Shown here one piece after another: positions 23,776 through 32,355 of a DNA stretch of 35,583 nucleotides. A program made the position numbers and the translations under genes. Numbering within the stretch: position 1 is the first letter of the stretch; each line of letters begins with the position of its first letter. Source of the DNA: Leptolinea sp. UBA5203 (GTDB lineage Bacteria; Chloroflexota; Anaerolineae; Anaerolineales; Anaerolineaceae). The DNA is taken from positions 1-35,583 of the forward strand of contig DHVR01000070.1 in the NCBI GenBank assembly GCA_002412765.1, read 5' to 3'. The notes under the pieces are model-generated. The model was not told the DNA's origin and made no database searches. It saw nothing but the letters and a program-made list of their open reading frames with translations.

Positions 23776-25182
23776 TTATTCTTTTTCGGTGGTATCTTCA
23801 GAAACTTCGGGCGCGGCTACTTCTTCAGCGACTTCAGCCTTTTCAGCTTTTGGCGCTTTCGGAGCCTTTACTTTGGGAGCTGCTTCTTCAGGAGAAGCTA
23901 CTTCATCAGCTTTTTCAGTTTTAGGCGCTTTCGGAGCCTTCACTTTGGGGGCTTCTTCTGCCTGATCTGCGGCTGTGACGACGCTAACCCCTTCTTCATC
24001 TTCGAGGAGAGTCTTCCAGTCCATATCTGCATAGGCCATGGAATCCACTTTACGAATGCTGAGGCCGATGCGATGGTCGCCCGGATCAATCTTGATGACG
24101 CGCAAGGTGACTTCGTCGCCTTCAGTCAAAACTTCTTTTGGATGCTCAATTCGGCGGTCGCTGATTTCAGAGATGTGAATCAAACCTTCCAAATTTTCTT
24201 CCAATCGGGCAAAGGCACCGAATTTGGTCAGGCGGGTAATAATACCGGAGACCAATTGTCCAACAGAGTAGTTTTCTACAATCTGGGACCAGGGATCATT
24301 CAACAATTGGCGGATGGAAAGGCCAATTCGTTTCTTTTCACGGTCTACGCTGATTACTTTTACGTCAACATCCTGTCCAACTTCCAAAGCTTCGGAGGGA
24401 TGCTTGATGCGTTCCCAGGAAATTTCGGAGAGGTGAACCAGGCCATCAGCACCATTGATGTTGATGAATGCGCCGAAATCAGCCAAACTAGTAACACGGC
24501 CGCGGCGGACATCGCCTTCATTGATATCCAGAATTACACGATCTTTCACTGTCTCGCGAGTTTCTGTGCTGGCTGCCCGTTCGGAAAGGATTAAGCGGCG
24601 TCGGGAACGATCCACTTCGATGACAACATAATCAATTTCTTCGCCAACCATCTTACCCCAGCGTTGATCGGGGGTATCCCCGACAATACCAGCGCGACGG
24701 CCCAGGCTGATTTGTGATGCAGGTACGAATCCACGCAGTACACCCAAGGGCACGATGAGGCCGCCCTTATTGTATCCAATGATATTGGCATGGCTAACAC
24801 CTTTGGATTCCAGCAAGTCTTCTGCTTCTTTCCAACTGACTTCTTCCCTGGCGCGTACATAGGATAGTACCAGTGTGCCAGTAGAATCTTCAGGATTGAT
24901 CACATAGACGGGGATCTGCTTTCCTACAACAAAGGTCTGCATCTCATCTTCGGGGATCTGCTCAAGCTCTTTACCGCTGATGACACCCTCAGATTTTGTT
25001 CCGACGCTAACTAATATTTGCCCAGGGGAAATACTAGCAATAACGCCATCCCTAATCTCTCCCTGGTTGGGAAAGTCTATGCCTAGGCCTTCTTGTTCTA
25101 ATAGGGCCGCCATATTATTTGATTCATTGGTTTCGTTCTCGGGCGATACCCCCTGTCCGAGTTGGGTGTCGTTTGGATTCAT
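23776..25182 (-). CDS. rpsA: S1 RNA-binding domain protein (ribosomal protein S1 homologue)
   Basis: Four S1 domains lie at about 41-110, 125-202, 222-291 and 307-377; the last two are the most typical (GRVTSLADFGAFININGADG, SGIITRLTKFGAFARLEENL). Ribosomal S1 binds mRNA and helps initiation; four-domain forms occur in many bacteria outside Proteobacteria. The C-terminal 70 residues are low-complexity and rich in Ala, Lys, Pro and Glu. They contain a duplicated segment, APKVKAPKAPK, at about 411-421 and 435-445. GGAG precedes the ATG at a rather long 12 nt. A promoter lies at 25225-25253. Confidence 0.85.
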   Translation of the reverse strand: MNPNDTQLGQGVSPENETNESNNMAALLEQEGLGIDFPNQGEIRDGVIASISPGQILVSVGTKSEGVISGKELEQIPEDEMQTFVVGKQIPVYVINPEDSTGTLVLSYVRAREEVSWKEAEDLLESKGVSHANIIGYNKGGLIVPLGVLRGFVPASQISLGRRAGIVGDTPDQRWGKMVGEEIDYVVIEVDRSRRRLILSERAASTETRETVKDRVILDINEGDVRRGRVTSLADFGAFININGADGLVHLSEISWERIKHPSEALEVGQDVDVKVISVDREKKRIGLSIRQLLNDPWSQIVENYSVGQLVSGIITRLTKFGAFARLEENLEGLIHISEISDRRIEHPKEVLTEGDEVTLRVIKIDPGDHRIGLSIRKVDSMAYADMDWKTLLEDEEGVSVVTAADQAEEAPKVKAPKAPKTEKADEVASPEEAAPKVKAPKAPKAEKAEVAEEVAAPEVSEDTTEKE

Positions 25183-25224
25183 ACGTTATTTGTACTCCAG
25201 ATGAATAATATTAATGTAACTGCC

Positions 25225-25253
25225 ATTATAAATTGGATTGACTGAATAAGCAA
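25225..25253 (-). promoter_or_regulatory. sigma-70 promoter of the S1 gene
   Basis: On the minus strand, TTGCTT (25253-25248), 17 bp, TATAAT (25230-25225). Start near 25218, 36 nt before the ATG at 25182. Confidence 0.6.
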
Positions 25254-25380
25254 GAAACAATCCAGACTATACAGGCTGTTATCATAAATCATTGTACCAT
25301 ATAAAGCGGATAGTATTTAACTAATTTTAATCTATGTTAAGAAAATATTATCAAGATAACTGGAAAACAATGTAGGGATC

Positions 25381-25475
25381 AGACCCTAAAGATCTATGAA
25401 ACAATTTCGCCTAAGTGGTTGCTTATATTAGCAATTATCGGGAGAAAACCCTTGTTCCTTAAATCTTTAGGATCT
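25381..25475. repeat. AGACCCTAAAGAT inverted repeat
   Basis: AGACCCTAAAGAT (25381-25393) and ATCTTTAGGATCT (25463-25475) are inverted copies with one mismatch, 69 bp apart. The left arm is also part of TAGGG-ATCAGA-CCCTA (25373-25388). This looks like a degenerate mobile or palindromic element downstream of secA. The rest of 25254-25488 shows no gene. Confidence 0.45.
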
Positions 25476-25488
25476 ATTGCATTACCTA

Positions 25489-28400
25489 CTAATGTCGCTT
25501 TCTCTTCTTTTTTCTCTCGGTATCTTCCGTTTCGGCAGCCGCAACGCTTTCTTTATTCTGACCCTCTACAGCTTTGTCCACTGCGTCTGCCGGAGCAGCC
25601 CGTTGAACGTTATACATAAACACCCGTGTAGTCACAGCAAGGCGGATATCCGCGAGTAATTCCTGGAACAAATCAGTAGCTTTGGATTTATACTGTACCA
25701 GCGGGTCACGCTGGGCATAGGCTTCCATGCCAATGGAAATACGCAAAGCTTCCACTTTGGTCAGGTATTCCACCCATTGATCGGTGATCACCCGTAATAA
25801 AAGCTCGCGATACAGTTCATTTTGAGCCAGTGTACCGAGAAGATGTTGTAATTCAACCGTCTCATCCTCGGACAAAGCATCCAGAGACCGGGACATATAT
25901 GAATTATATAGATCTTCTCCGATGATCGAAAGCAGGCGAGCCTTGTACCGCTCATCCAACTGCTGCAAACTCGCATTCATCAGGATCAGTCGTTTGTACA
26001 GCGCAATACCGCGTGCAAATTCAAAGGCCTTAATCGCCCCTTCCAGATGAGTTAACACCCGGTTGGTGATCTCATCCCGGTCGGCATCCTGGAATAATCT
26101 GGCTGCCAGATACACATAACCCAGGCGGGAATAATGCTTGCTGCCGCGGCGATGCGTCTTGGCATCAAAGGCCACCCGGCTGCCGCGTGCCATTAACATC
26201 AACGCGGAATTTAATTCCTTGCCGGAATCCGATAATGTAATAATTTCAGGTAAACCTGCTTCCATATCCTGAGCAATAGCGCCATTCGCACCCAAAAGTC
26301 TGTCCTCGCGCTGGCTGAAGATCAGCTCAACACTATCCAGAATTTCACTGGAAGCATCATCCCAGGACATATCCATGATGTCGGCTTTACGAACTGGCAG
26401 GGCCTCATCCAAACGGCGTTCCAGAGAACCAATCATGCGCTGCACGTTAATTTGGATCAAGAACGTCTCAACCTGATCCTTGATTAAATCCTGAATTTCC
26501 TCATCCCCTTCGGAGAGTGCTTTCATCTGAGTTGAGTTCAACCGAATCGGAATGTGCGTCAACTGTATCAACTCATTCAAGAGTTCGGTCGGTGTCCGGG
26601 GCTCCCGTTCTTCATCGTCTTCATCAAGAGTTTCGAAGAAGGTATCTATTTCATCAAAGCGTTCCTGTTTTTGTTCATCAATACTTGTTTCAATTTTCAG
26701 TAAAATCTCCTGGGCATTATTCAATAAATGCTCTTTCTCTGCAGCCAGGGTTTCTTCGGCAATTTTTAGCATCACAGCAATCAGTTTGGGTTTGGCCACC
26801 GAATCCGTTTTAAGCTGGCTTTGAATCTCATCCACCAGCAAACGGATGGTAAAGGAGGGATAAACCACTGTGTCAAAATTCATCGTGGGTTGAATATCTT
26901 CCAGATAGGCCAATAATTTCCAGGGACCTTCCTCATCCTTCAGTGCAGTGGGGACACGATGCTGCAGCTCACTGCGCAGCATGTCCAGCACGTCCTGACT
27001 GAGATCTTCCTTGGTAAAGACGCGGTTTCGCTCCCCGTATATTCGGCCGCGTTGTGCATTCAGAACATCATCATATTCCAGTAAATGCTTGCGGACATCA
27101 AAGTTGGAGCCTTCAACCCGTTCCTGGGATTGTTCCACCAGGCGGCCAATGATATTCATCTCAATTGGCTGGCTGTCATCAAAGAACATGCGTTTCCACA
27201 GCCCTTCCACCTGGGCGCCGCCAAATAGACGCATTAAATCATCTTCCAGAGAGAGGTAAAAACGGCTCGATCCGGGATCACCCTGACGAGCAGCCCGACC
27301 ACGCAATTGATTATCAATACGGCGGGATTCATGCCGTTCGGAACCTATCACATGCAGCCCGCCCAAACGGCGCACATTGTGCATATTTTCTACATGCTGT
27401 AAAAATTCTTTCACAGATTCTTCATAAATGCCGTAATCATCCAGGGTCATCTGATCCAAAACAGCCTTTCGGGCATCATGCTGCATTTCATAAGGATTAT
27501 CGATCTTTCGGCTGAGGACTCGATTGACATCTCGCAGTACACTTTCATTGAGATCGCCGCCCAGTTTAATATCCACACCACGGCCTGCCATGTTGGTGGC
27601 AATGGTCACAGCCCCAAAGGCGCCTGCTTTGGCAATAATCATAGATTCTTCATCATGCTTGCGGGCATTCAAGACATTATGGGGCACGCCGCCTTGAATA
27701 ACCGCTAAAAGGCGTTGTTTATGCGCAGGATTCAAGGATAAGATCTGTAATAAATAATCCAGGCTTTCATCGGCTTCCAAAGCCAGGGAGAAATCCAAAG
27801 AGCGGGCCAGATTGCGTAAATCGCCGGGTTTCATATCCAATAATGGGACTTTCAAAGGCGCCAATTCAGGGATAGCTTTTTCAATATAGTCTTTCTTATT
27901 GACATCCATCCAACGCTGACGCAGCATAATGACCTGACACAAGCGGCGAACTGGCTCCGGTTTTAACAAGGAAGAAAGCAAATCACTATGTTCGACGGAA
28001 GTGGTACCTACTAACTGAGGCCGTCCGATGACGTAATACTGAATCACTTCCTGCAAAATAGCGCGGTGCTTGGCTTCGGCCGATTGATAAACCACATCCG
28101 GGAAATCTTTTCGTTTCCAAAACAGGGGTTTCTTTTCCAGGTCACTTTGCAGGGTGTAATAGGTATATTTATAGCCATCATCGTCTTTCGTATCCACGGA
28201 AACCATATCCGTGTCTTTTTGGCTGGCGATATACTCCAAGTTCATTGGAATGGGCAGCACTTCCAGTTTGTAAATTTTCGCAAACTCTTCCGCTTCCGTT
28301 TCTGCAGTACCCGTCATACCGGAGAGTTTTTCGTACATTCGGAAATAATTCTGCAGCGTAATGGTGGCATAAGTAATATTTTCCGGTTCAATCTTCACCC

Positions 28401-29523
28401 CTTCCTTGGCTTCCACAGCCTGGTGAAGGCCTTCCGACCAGCGTCGGCCAACCATCAACCGGCCGGTAAATTCATCCACAATGTGAACTTTGCCGCCCTG
28501 TACCAGATATTCCTTGTTTCGTTTGTACAGGAATTGGGCGCGTAGAGCCTGTTCCAAGTGACCCAGAATGCGGGCCTGTTCCGGGGAAATATCCTCAGGA
28601 CGTTCAGGGTCGCGCAGCGCGGTTCCCATAATTTCTTCCACATGGGTTTCGCCAAGCTCAGTCAGGGTAACCGTGCGGTCTTTTTCGTTAATTTCATAAT
28701 CTTCCGGGTTAAGCTGACGCACAACCTGGTACATTTTGGTATACCATTCGGCAGCATCGGCTGCCGGGCCGGAGATAATCAACGGAGTCCGGGCTTCATC
28801 GATGAGGATGTTGTCAACCTCATCAATGATACAGTAGACATATTCACGCTGAACTCTGGCTTCCAGCGACATGGTCAGATTATCACGCAGGTAGTCAAAA
28901 CCAAATTCACTGTTGGTACCGTAGGTAACGTCCGCCAGGTAAGCTTCCTTACGGGAGACCGGCACCAATTGATGCTGATCTTCCTGACCGGAAGTTTTTT
29001 CAAGGTCAATCAGGAATGCACGCTGCCCGCCGTCCGAACGGTTGGACATTTGCAGCACGCCCACACTCAACCCCAGAAAATTCATAATAGGCGCCATCCA
29101 ACGCGCATCCCGGCGGGCGAGGTAATCATTGACCGTCACCAAGTGAATACCGCGGCCGGAGAGCCCGTTCAGATAAATTGGCAGGGTAGCTACCAGGGTC
29201 TTGCCTTCACCGGTGCGCATTTCAGCAATCTTGCCATCATGCAATACCATACCGCCGATCATCTGCACATCATAGTGGCGCAGTCCAATCGTGCGTTTGC
29301 TGGCTTCACGAACCACAGCAAAGGCTTCCACCAATAGGTCATCCAGGGTTTCCCCATCCCTTAAGCGGTCACGGAAAGCAGTAGTTTTATTTTTCAAATC
29401 CTCATCGGATAGTTTTTCTAATTCAGGTTCCAGAGCATTAATAAGTTGAACTTTTTCAATCAGGCGGTTTAATTCCCGAGTATTTGGATCGGCACCAATT
29501 GCCTGCATAATTTTCTTAAACAT
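25489..29523 (-). CDS. secA: preprotein translocase ATPase SecA, greatly enlarged
   Basis: Drives proteins through SecYEG using ATP. Motifs are intact: Walker A MRTGEGKT (102-109), DEVDNILIDEARTPLII (234-250), the preprotein cross-linking domain (about 255-400), SGMTGTAETE (401-410), TNMAGRGVDIKLGG (643-656) and IDNQLRGRAARQGDPGSSRF (736-755). At 1344 residues it is 400-500 longer than usual. Extra segments lie at about 160-195 (NBD1), 430-470, 519-621 (NBD2, before VPHNVLNA), 657-718, and a block of about 285 residues within 835-1245, between the scaffold start and DQWVEYLTKVEALRISIG. The inserts are charged and helical. The tail ends KKKRKRH, with no CxC...HC zinc motif. AAAGGTG precedes the ATG. 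No frameshift is seen. Confidence 0.93.
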   Translation of the reverse strand: MFKKIMQAIGADPNTRELNRLIEKVQLINALEPELEKLSDEDLKNKTTAFRDRLRDGETLDDLLVEAFAVVREASKRTIGLRHYDVQMIGGMVLHDGKIAEMRTGEGKTLVATLPIYLNGLSGRGIHLVTVNDYLARRDARWMAPIMNFLGLSVGVLQMSNRSDGGQRAFLIDLEKTSGQEDQHQLVPVSRKEAYLADVTYGTNSEFGFDYLRDNLTMSLEARVQREYVYCIIDEVDNILIDEARTPLIISGPAADAAEWYTKMYQVVRQLNPEDYEINEKDRTVTLTELGETHVEEIMGTALRDPERPEDISPEQARILGHLEQALRAQFLYKRNKEYLVQGGKVHIVDEFTGRLMVGRRWSEGLHQAVEAKEGVKIEPENITYATITLQNYFRMYEKLSGMTGTAETEAEEFAKIYKLEVLPIPMNLEYIASQKDTDMVSVDTKDDDGYKYTYYTLQSDLEKKPLFWKRKDFPDVVYQSAEAKHRAILQEVIQYYVIGRPQLVGTTSVEHSDLLSSLLKPEPVRRLCQVIMLRQRWMDVNKKDYIEKAIPELAPLKVPLLDMKPGDLRNLARSLDFSLALEADESLDYLLQILSLNPAHKQRLLAVIQGGVPHNVLNARKHDEESMIIAKAGAFGAVTIATNMAGRGVDIKLGGDLNESVLRDVNRVLSRKIDNPYEMQHDARKAVLDQMTLDDYGIYEESVKEFLQHVENMHNVRRLGGLHVIGSERHESRRIDNQLRGRAARQGDPGSSRFYLSLEDDLMRLFGGAQVEGLWKRMFFDDSQPIEMNIIGRLVEQSQERVEGSNFDVRKHLLEYDDVLNAQRGRIYGERNRVFTKEDLSQDVLDMLRSELQHRVPTALKDEEGPWKLLAYLEDIQPTMNFDTVVYPSFTIRLLVDEIQSQLKTDSVAKPKLIAVMLKIAEETLAAEKEHLLNNAQEILLKIETSIDEQKQERFDEIDTFFETLDEDDEEREPRTPTELLNELIQLTHIPIRLNSTQMKALSEGDEEIQDLIKDQVETFLIQINVQRMIGSLERRLDEALPVRKADIMDMSWDDASSEILDSVELIFSQREDRLLGANGAIAQDMEAGLPEIITLSDSGKELNSALMLMARGSRVAFDAKTHRRGSKHYSRLGYVYLAARLFQDADRDEITNRVLTHLEGAIKAFEFARGIALYKRLILMNASLQQLDERYKARLLSIIGEDLYNSYMSRSLDALSEDETVELQHLLGTLAQNELYRELLLRVITDQWVEYLTKVEALRISIGMEAYAQRDPLVQYKSKATDLFQELLADIRLAVTTRVFMYNVQRAAPADAVDKAVEGQNKESVAAAETEDTERKKKRKRH

Positions 29524-29581
29524 ACGGCTTCACCTTTCTTCACAATGGTTTATACACACATTTCTACTGATTCAATCGATA

Positions 29582-29590
29582 ATTGTAGCA
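29582..29590 (-). promoter_or_regulatory. possible extended -10 promoter of secA
   Basis: On the minus strand TGCTACAAT (29590-29582) is an extended -10 element; no good -35 is seen at the right distance. Start would lie about 50 nt before the secA ATG. Confidence 0.3.
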
Positions 29591-29773
29591 CAACACCACT
29601 CTCTGAACCTTAATTTATAAAAATTATATATTTGAGTTCTCAGGCAGGGTAAATAGTTGAAGGTTATAAGTTACCATTGTAAATCCATGATCAGCTCAAT
29701 TGGCTGGGAAATATAAATGCAATTTACTAGAATTTTGAAGAACCGCCATCTTAATTCTTATTAATATTGACTC

Positions 29774-29804
29774 TTGACTATCCCCTTGGGTGTTGGCTTA
29801 TGAT
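29774..29804 (+). promoter_or_regulatory. MerR-type promoter with 19-bp spacer
   Basis: TTGACT (29774-29779), 19 bp, TATGAT (29799-29804). The spacer contains CCCCTTGGG, the core of a dyad like those bound by MerR-family drug regulators (for example GACCTCCCC...GGGAGGTC). A 19-bp spacer is too long for ordinary promoters and is the mark of MerR control. The gene at 29823 encodes a MerR regulator, so it probably controls itself. Confidence 0.6.
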
Positions 29805-29822
29805 AGTGTTGAGGTGAACAAT

Positions 29823-30704
29823 ATGCTAATCAATGACGTATGCAAAAAAAGTAAACTGACTAAAAAAGCAGTTGAATATTATGAGAAAAATGGGTTATTG
29901 AAACCGAAATTGGCTGAGAATGGATATCGGATCTATGATGAAGGAGATGTCTTAATTCTCAAGGAAATATCCGTTTTACGGAAATTAGGCATCCAGGTTG
30001 TGGATATTGAAGCCATTCTTAAAAGCGATGACAAAACCGCCGCGTTATCCAAATGTAAACGATCCATGGAATTGATGATTGAGAAGACCAAAATGCAGTA
30101 CCAACGTCTGGATCACTTAATCAGCGACTATAACATCCAACGAGAATTTGATGATTTAGATAAGGCAATGGAAAACCAATTTTCCATAAGAGAGAAACTT
30201 CTCCAATTATTCCCGGGAAATTATGGTCTCTATTTATCGATTCATTTTGGCCGGTTTCTTGATGGAAAAATTGATTCCATTGAAAAAGAAGCAGCCTATA
30301 ATCAGATCATCCAATACCTGGATAATCAGGATGATTTTGAGATCCCTGCAGAATTGGAGGGCCATCTACTTAATTGCTTTTCAGGTTTGGATAAACCTGA
30401 TATGGAAAAAATGGATGAAACGTTGTTCAGTATGCTGGACAATGTGGAAGAATACCTGGAACAAAACAAAGATGCTTTGAATGATTATCTAAAAATACGC
30501 ACATCACAGGAATTCAAAGCATCCCCAGCTTATAAATTCCAACAATGTCTGATCAACTTTCAACAGCAAAGCGGTTATTACGATGTGCTTATTCACAATT
30601 TAAAAATTCTAAGCCCATCCTATCTGGAGTATACAGAAAATATGATTCTGGCAAATCAACGCTTCATTGAGAAATATCCGCATGCCGGAGAACTCTACTC
30701 GTAG
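29823..30704 (+). CDS. MerR-family transcriptional regulator
   Basis: A 293-residue regulator. Residues 1-68 are a MerR winged helix-turn-helix: INDVCKKSKLTKKAVEYYEKNGL, then ENGYRIYDEGDVLILKEISVLRKLGI. A coiled-coil dimerisation helix follows (about 70-120). The C-terminal part (about 120-293) is alpha-helical, with GNYGLYLSIHFGRFLDGKI near its start; I do not recognise its ligand. It lacks a cysteine metal site, so a drug or metabolite sensor is more likely than a metal one. GAGGTGA precedes the ATG at 29823; an in-frame ATG at 29790 lies inside the promoter spacer. No target gene follows: the next gene is on the other strand. Confidence 0.88.
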   Translation: MLINDVCKKSKLTKKAVEYYEKNGLLKPKLAENGYRIYDEGDVLILKEISVLRKLGIQVVDIEAILKSDDKTAALSKCKRSMELMIEKTKMQYQRLDHLISDYNIQREFDDLDKAMENQFSIREKLLQLFPGNYGLYLSIHFGRFLDGKIDSIEKEAAYNQIIQYLDNQDDFEIPAELEGHLLNCFSGLDKPDMEKMDETLFSMLDNVEEYLEQNKDALNDYLKIRTSQEFKASPAYKFQQCLINFQQQSGYYDVLIHNLKILSPSYLEYTENMILANQRFIEKYPHAGELYS

Positions 30705-30756
30705 AGAAACTCAGGCACGCCTTATATTTTTTGATTGAAAACATTTTCCATCTTGT

Positions 30757-30814
30757 GGTGCAGTCAAAACTGTAGGGGCAATTCATGAATTGCCTCTACA
30801 GTTTTGATTGCACC
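30757..30814. repeat. 58-bp near-perfect palindrome
   Basis: Two 29-base arms meet without a loop at ATTCA|TGAAT and pair throughout apart from two G-T wobbles. The outer end is GGTGCAGTCAAAACTG and the inner part is TAGGGGCAATTCA. The inner part is the same GGGGC/GCCCC type as the elements at 10283 and 22040. It lies downstream of the MerR gene; no T-run follows the stem, and it may act as a bidirectional terminator or be a mobile palindrome. The rest of 30705-31049 shows no gene. Confidence 0.8.
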
Positions 30815-31049
30815 TACATTGAGAATTTACTGATCGTTGAAAAACTCTGGAAGTTATTTTTATGGTTTGAATTACTATTTTTGTGCCAATGAAAAATGTG
30901 AAAAGGAAAAGAAACAACAGATACACGATTATGCATTTTAAAAACATTTTCAATCTTGCGATTACCGAAGAAGGGATACATTATCCGATACAATTAAATT
31001 AGCCGCTCAATGGCAAACTAACAGATATAAAAATTTATAACCTATCTTC

Positions 31050-31508
31050 TTAGGAAAGCACTTTCTTCATCAAAATGGCTTCTTCGCCGTCTTCGTAGAA
31101 ATCTGGCTGCCTGCCAAAGGTGATAAACCCCATCTTTTTCCAAAAAGCCAACCCACTGAGGTTGTTTTTTCGCACTTCAATGGTGATTTTCTTCTTCCCG
31201 TAAGCCCGCACTCTTTCCACGGTTGCTTCGAGCAGGGCAGACCCGACACCAAGCCGGTGATAGTCCGGATGAATGGCCAGGGAAGCCAGGTCGCCATGCC
31301 GGGGCAGGATGCGCGTGATCACGTATCCGGCAATGCGGCCCTCCATCTCAGCCACCAGACACAGGTCCGGGTTGTAATGAAACCATCGCTCAAAATCTTC
31401 CAGTTGATAGGCGTCAAAGGCATTAAAAACAGAGGTTTCAATTTTCAATATTTGCTGAAGTTCAGACTCCTGCCAGGCGAGCTGTCGAATGGTGATTTCC
31501 GTATTCAT
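31050..31508 (-). CDS. GNAT-family N-acetyltransferase (RimI-like)
   Basis: A 152-residue acetyltransferase that uses acetyl-CoA. Motif A is clear at about 75-94: LASLAIHPDYHRLGVGSALL, with the pyrophosphate loop HRLGVG (84-89). Motif B follows (ITIEVRKNNLSGLAFWKKMGF, about 108-128), as in RimI-type N-terminal acetyltransferases, where the Asn and Phe/Tyr region reads NxxAxxFYxKxGF. The substrate is unknown. It begins 7 nt after the ATP-grasp gene upstream and is probably the last gene of a three-gene operon with two ATP-grasp proteins, so it may act on their product. Confidence 0.85.
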   Translation of the reverse strand: MNTEITIRQLAWQESELQQILKIETSVFNAFDAYQLEDFERWFHYNPDLCLVAEMEGRIAGYVITRILPRHGDLASLAIHPDYHRLGVGSALLEATVERVRAYGKKKITIEVRKNNLSGLAFWKKMGFITFGRQPDFYEDGEEAILMKKVLS

Positions 31509-31515
31509 GGATATC

Positions 31516-32355
31516 TTACCTTACAGGAGATAAATATGGATTGACCGGCTCAAAAATCGGGTTTTGCAGCACATCAGATGTATCATTCCCCGCATGTTCA
31601 ACCAGAAGTTTCAGAATATGGGCTGCATCCCAGCCAGCTAATTCAGCTTCTCTAAGTAAATCCTTTCCTAACGGGTCAGGAGAAATTTCAATATTAATCA
31701 GGATGGGTTGACTTCCCTGGATGAAATCGAAACGCGCCAATCCCTTGGCTTCCATAAGTTGGTAAGCTTTCTGGGCAAGCTCCAATGTTGCTTGTCTGGG
31801 TATCCTCAGGAAAGGCATCCCATCCAGAATGAACAGGCTCTCCATTTTCCCGGCAATCGGCTCCATCAATAATACTTTTTCATGCAAAGTTAGTTTTCTC
31901 AGTATTTTTTCCAGTTCAATCTTATTATTGATAAACAGCGCATTCTTTTTTCCGTCCTGATAGAGGTGCAGAGGAAATTGTATGCCGTGAATAGCAGCCA
32001 GATCCCTTGCTCCAACAAGTCGGAACGAGGGTACCCGCACACCTGAATTTTGCAATATGGGGAATAATCTTGTATAGTTGCGAGCCAGCAAGAGGCCGAG
32101 CATTCCGGAACCCGTGTAACGCACCCCGGCAATCTCCAGCACGGCTGGTACCAGGTTAGCTTTATCCCAACCATAAATACTGGAAAGATTAAACACTACG
32201 CCCGGGTGGTCTTTTCTCACATGCTCATACAGTGCTGGTCCACAAGCTTGTTCGGTAACTTCATACCCCAGCCGATTTAACAGCAACAGGATTTTTTTGA
32301 TTTTGGTTAAAACTAAACTGTTTTGTTCGGTCGGTTCCAATAGATCTATTTTCAT
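31516..32355 (-). CDS. divergent ATP-grasp (D-Ala-D-Ala ligase-like) protein
   Basis: A 279-residue protein with the plan of D-alanine-D-alanine ligases but altered key residues. VVFNLSSIYGWDKANLVPAV and GVRYTGSGMLGLLLARNYTR match the N-terminal substrate domain. The ATP-binding strand normally reading PxxVKP is FPLHLYQ (127-133), without the Lys. The metal site is INIEISPDP (220-228) where E-x-N-x-x-P is usual, so the Asn is missing. It may have a different reaction, be a partner subunit, or be inactive. GAGG lies just before the ATG. Its first 95 nt overlap the end of the upstream ATP-grasp gene in another frame. Confidence 0.75.
   Translation of the reverse strand: MKIDLLEPTEQNSLVLTKIKKILLLLNRLGYEVTEQACGPALYEHVRKDHPGVVFNLSSIYGWDKANLVPAVLEIAGVRYTGSGMLGLLLARNYTRLFPILQNSGVRVPSFRLVGARDLAAIHGIQFPLHLYQDGKKNALFINNKIELEKILRKLTLHEKVLLMEPIAGKMESLFILDGMPFLRIPRQATLELAQKAYQLMEAKGLARFDFIQGSQPILINIEISPDPLGKDLLREAELAGWDAAHILKLLVEHAGNDTSDVLQNPIFEPVNPYLSPVR

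Noticed and set aside
23752..24594. A 280-codon plus-strand open frame with many Phe/Arg/Ser repeats.
   Set aside because: Antisense to the S1 gene; its repeats mirror the Lys/Ala/Pro tail of that protein.
28558..29337. A 259-codon open frame on the plus strand.
   Set aside because: Antisense to the conserved ATPase part of secA; a shadow of its codon usage.
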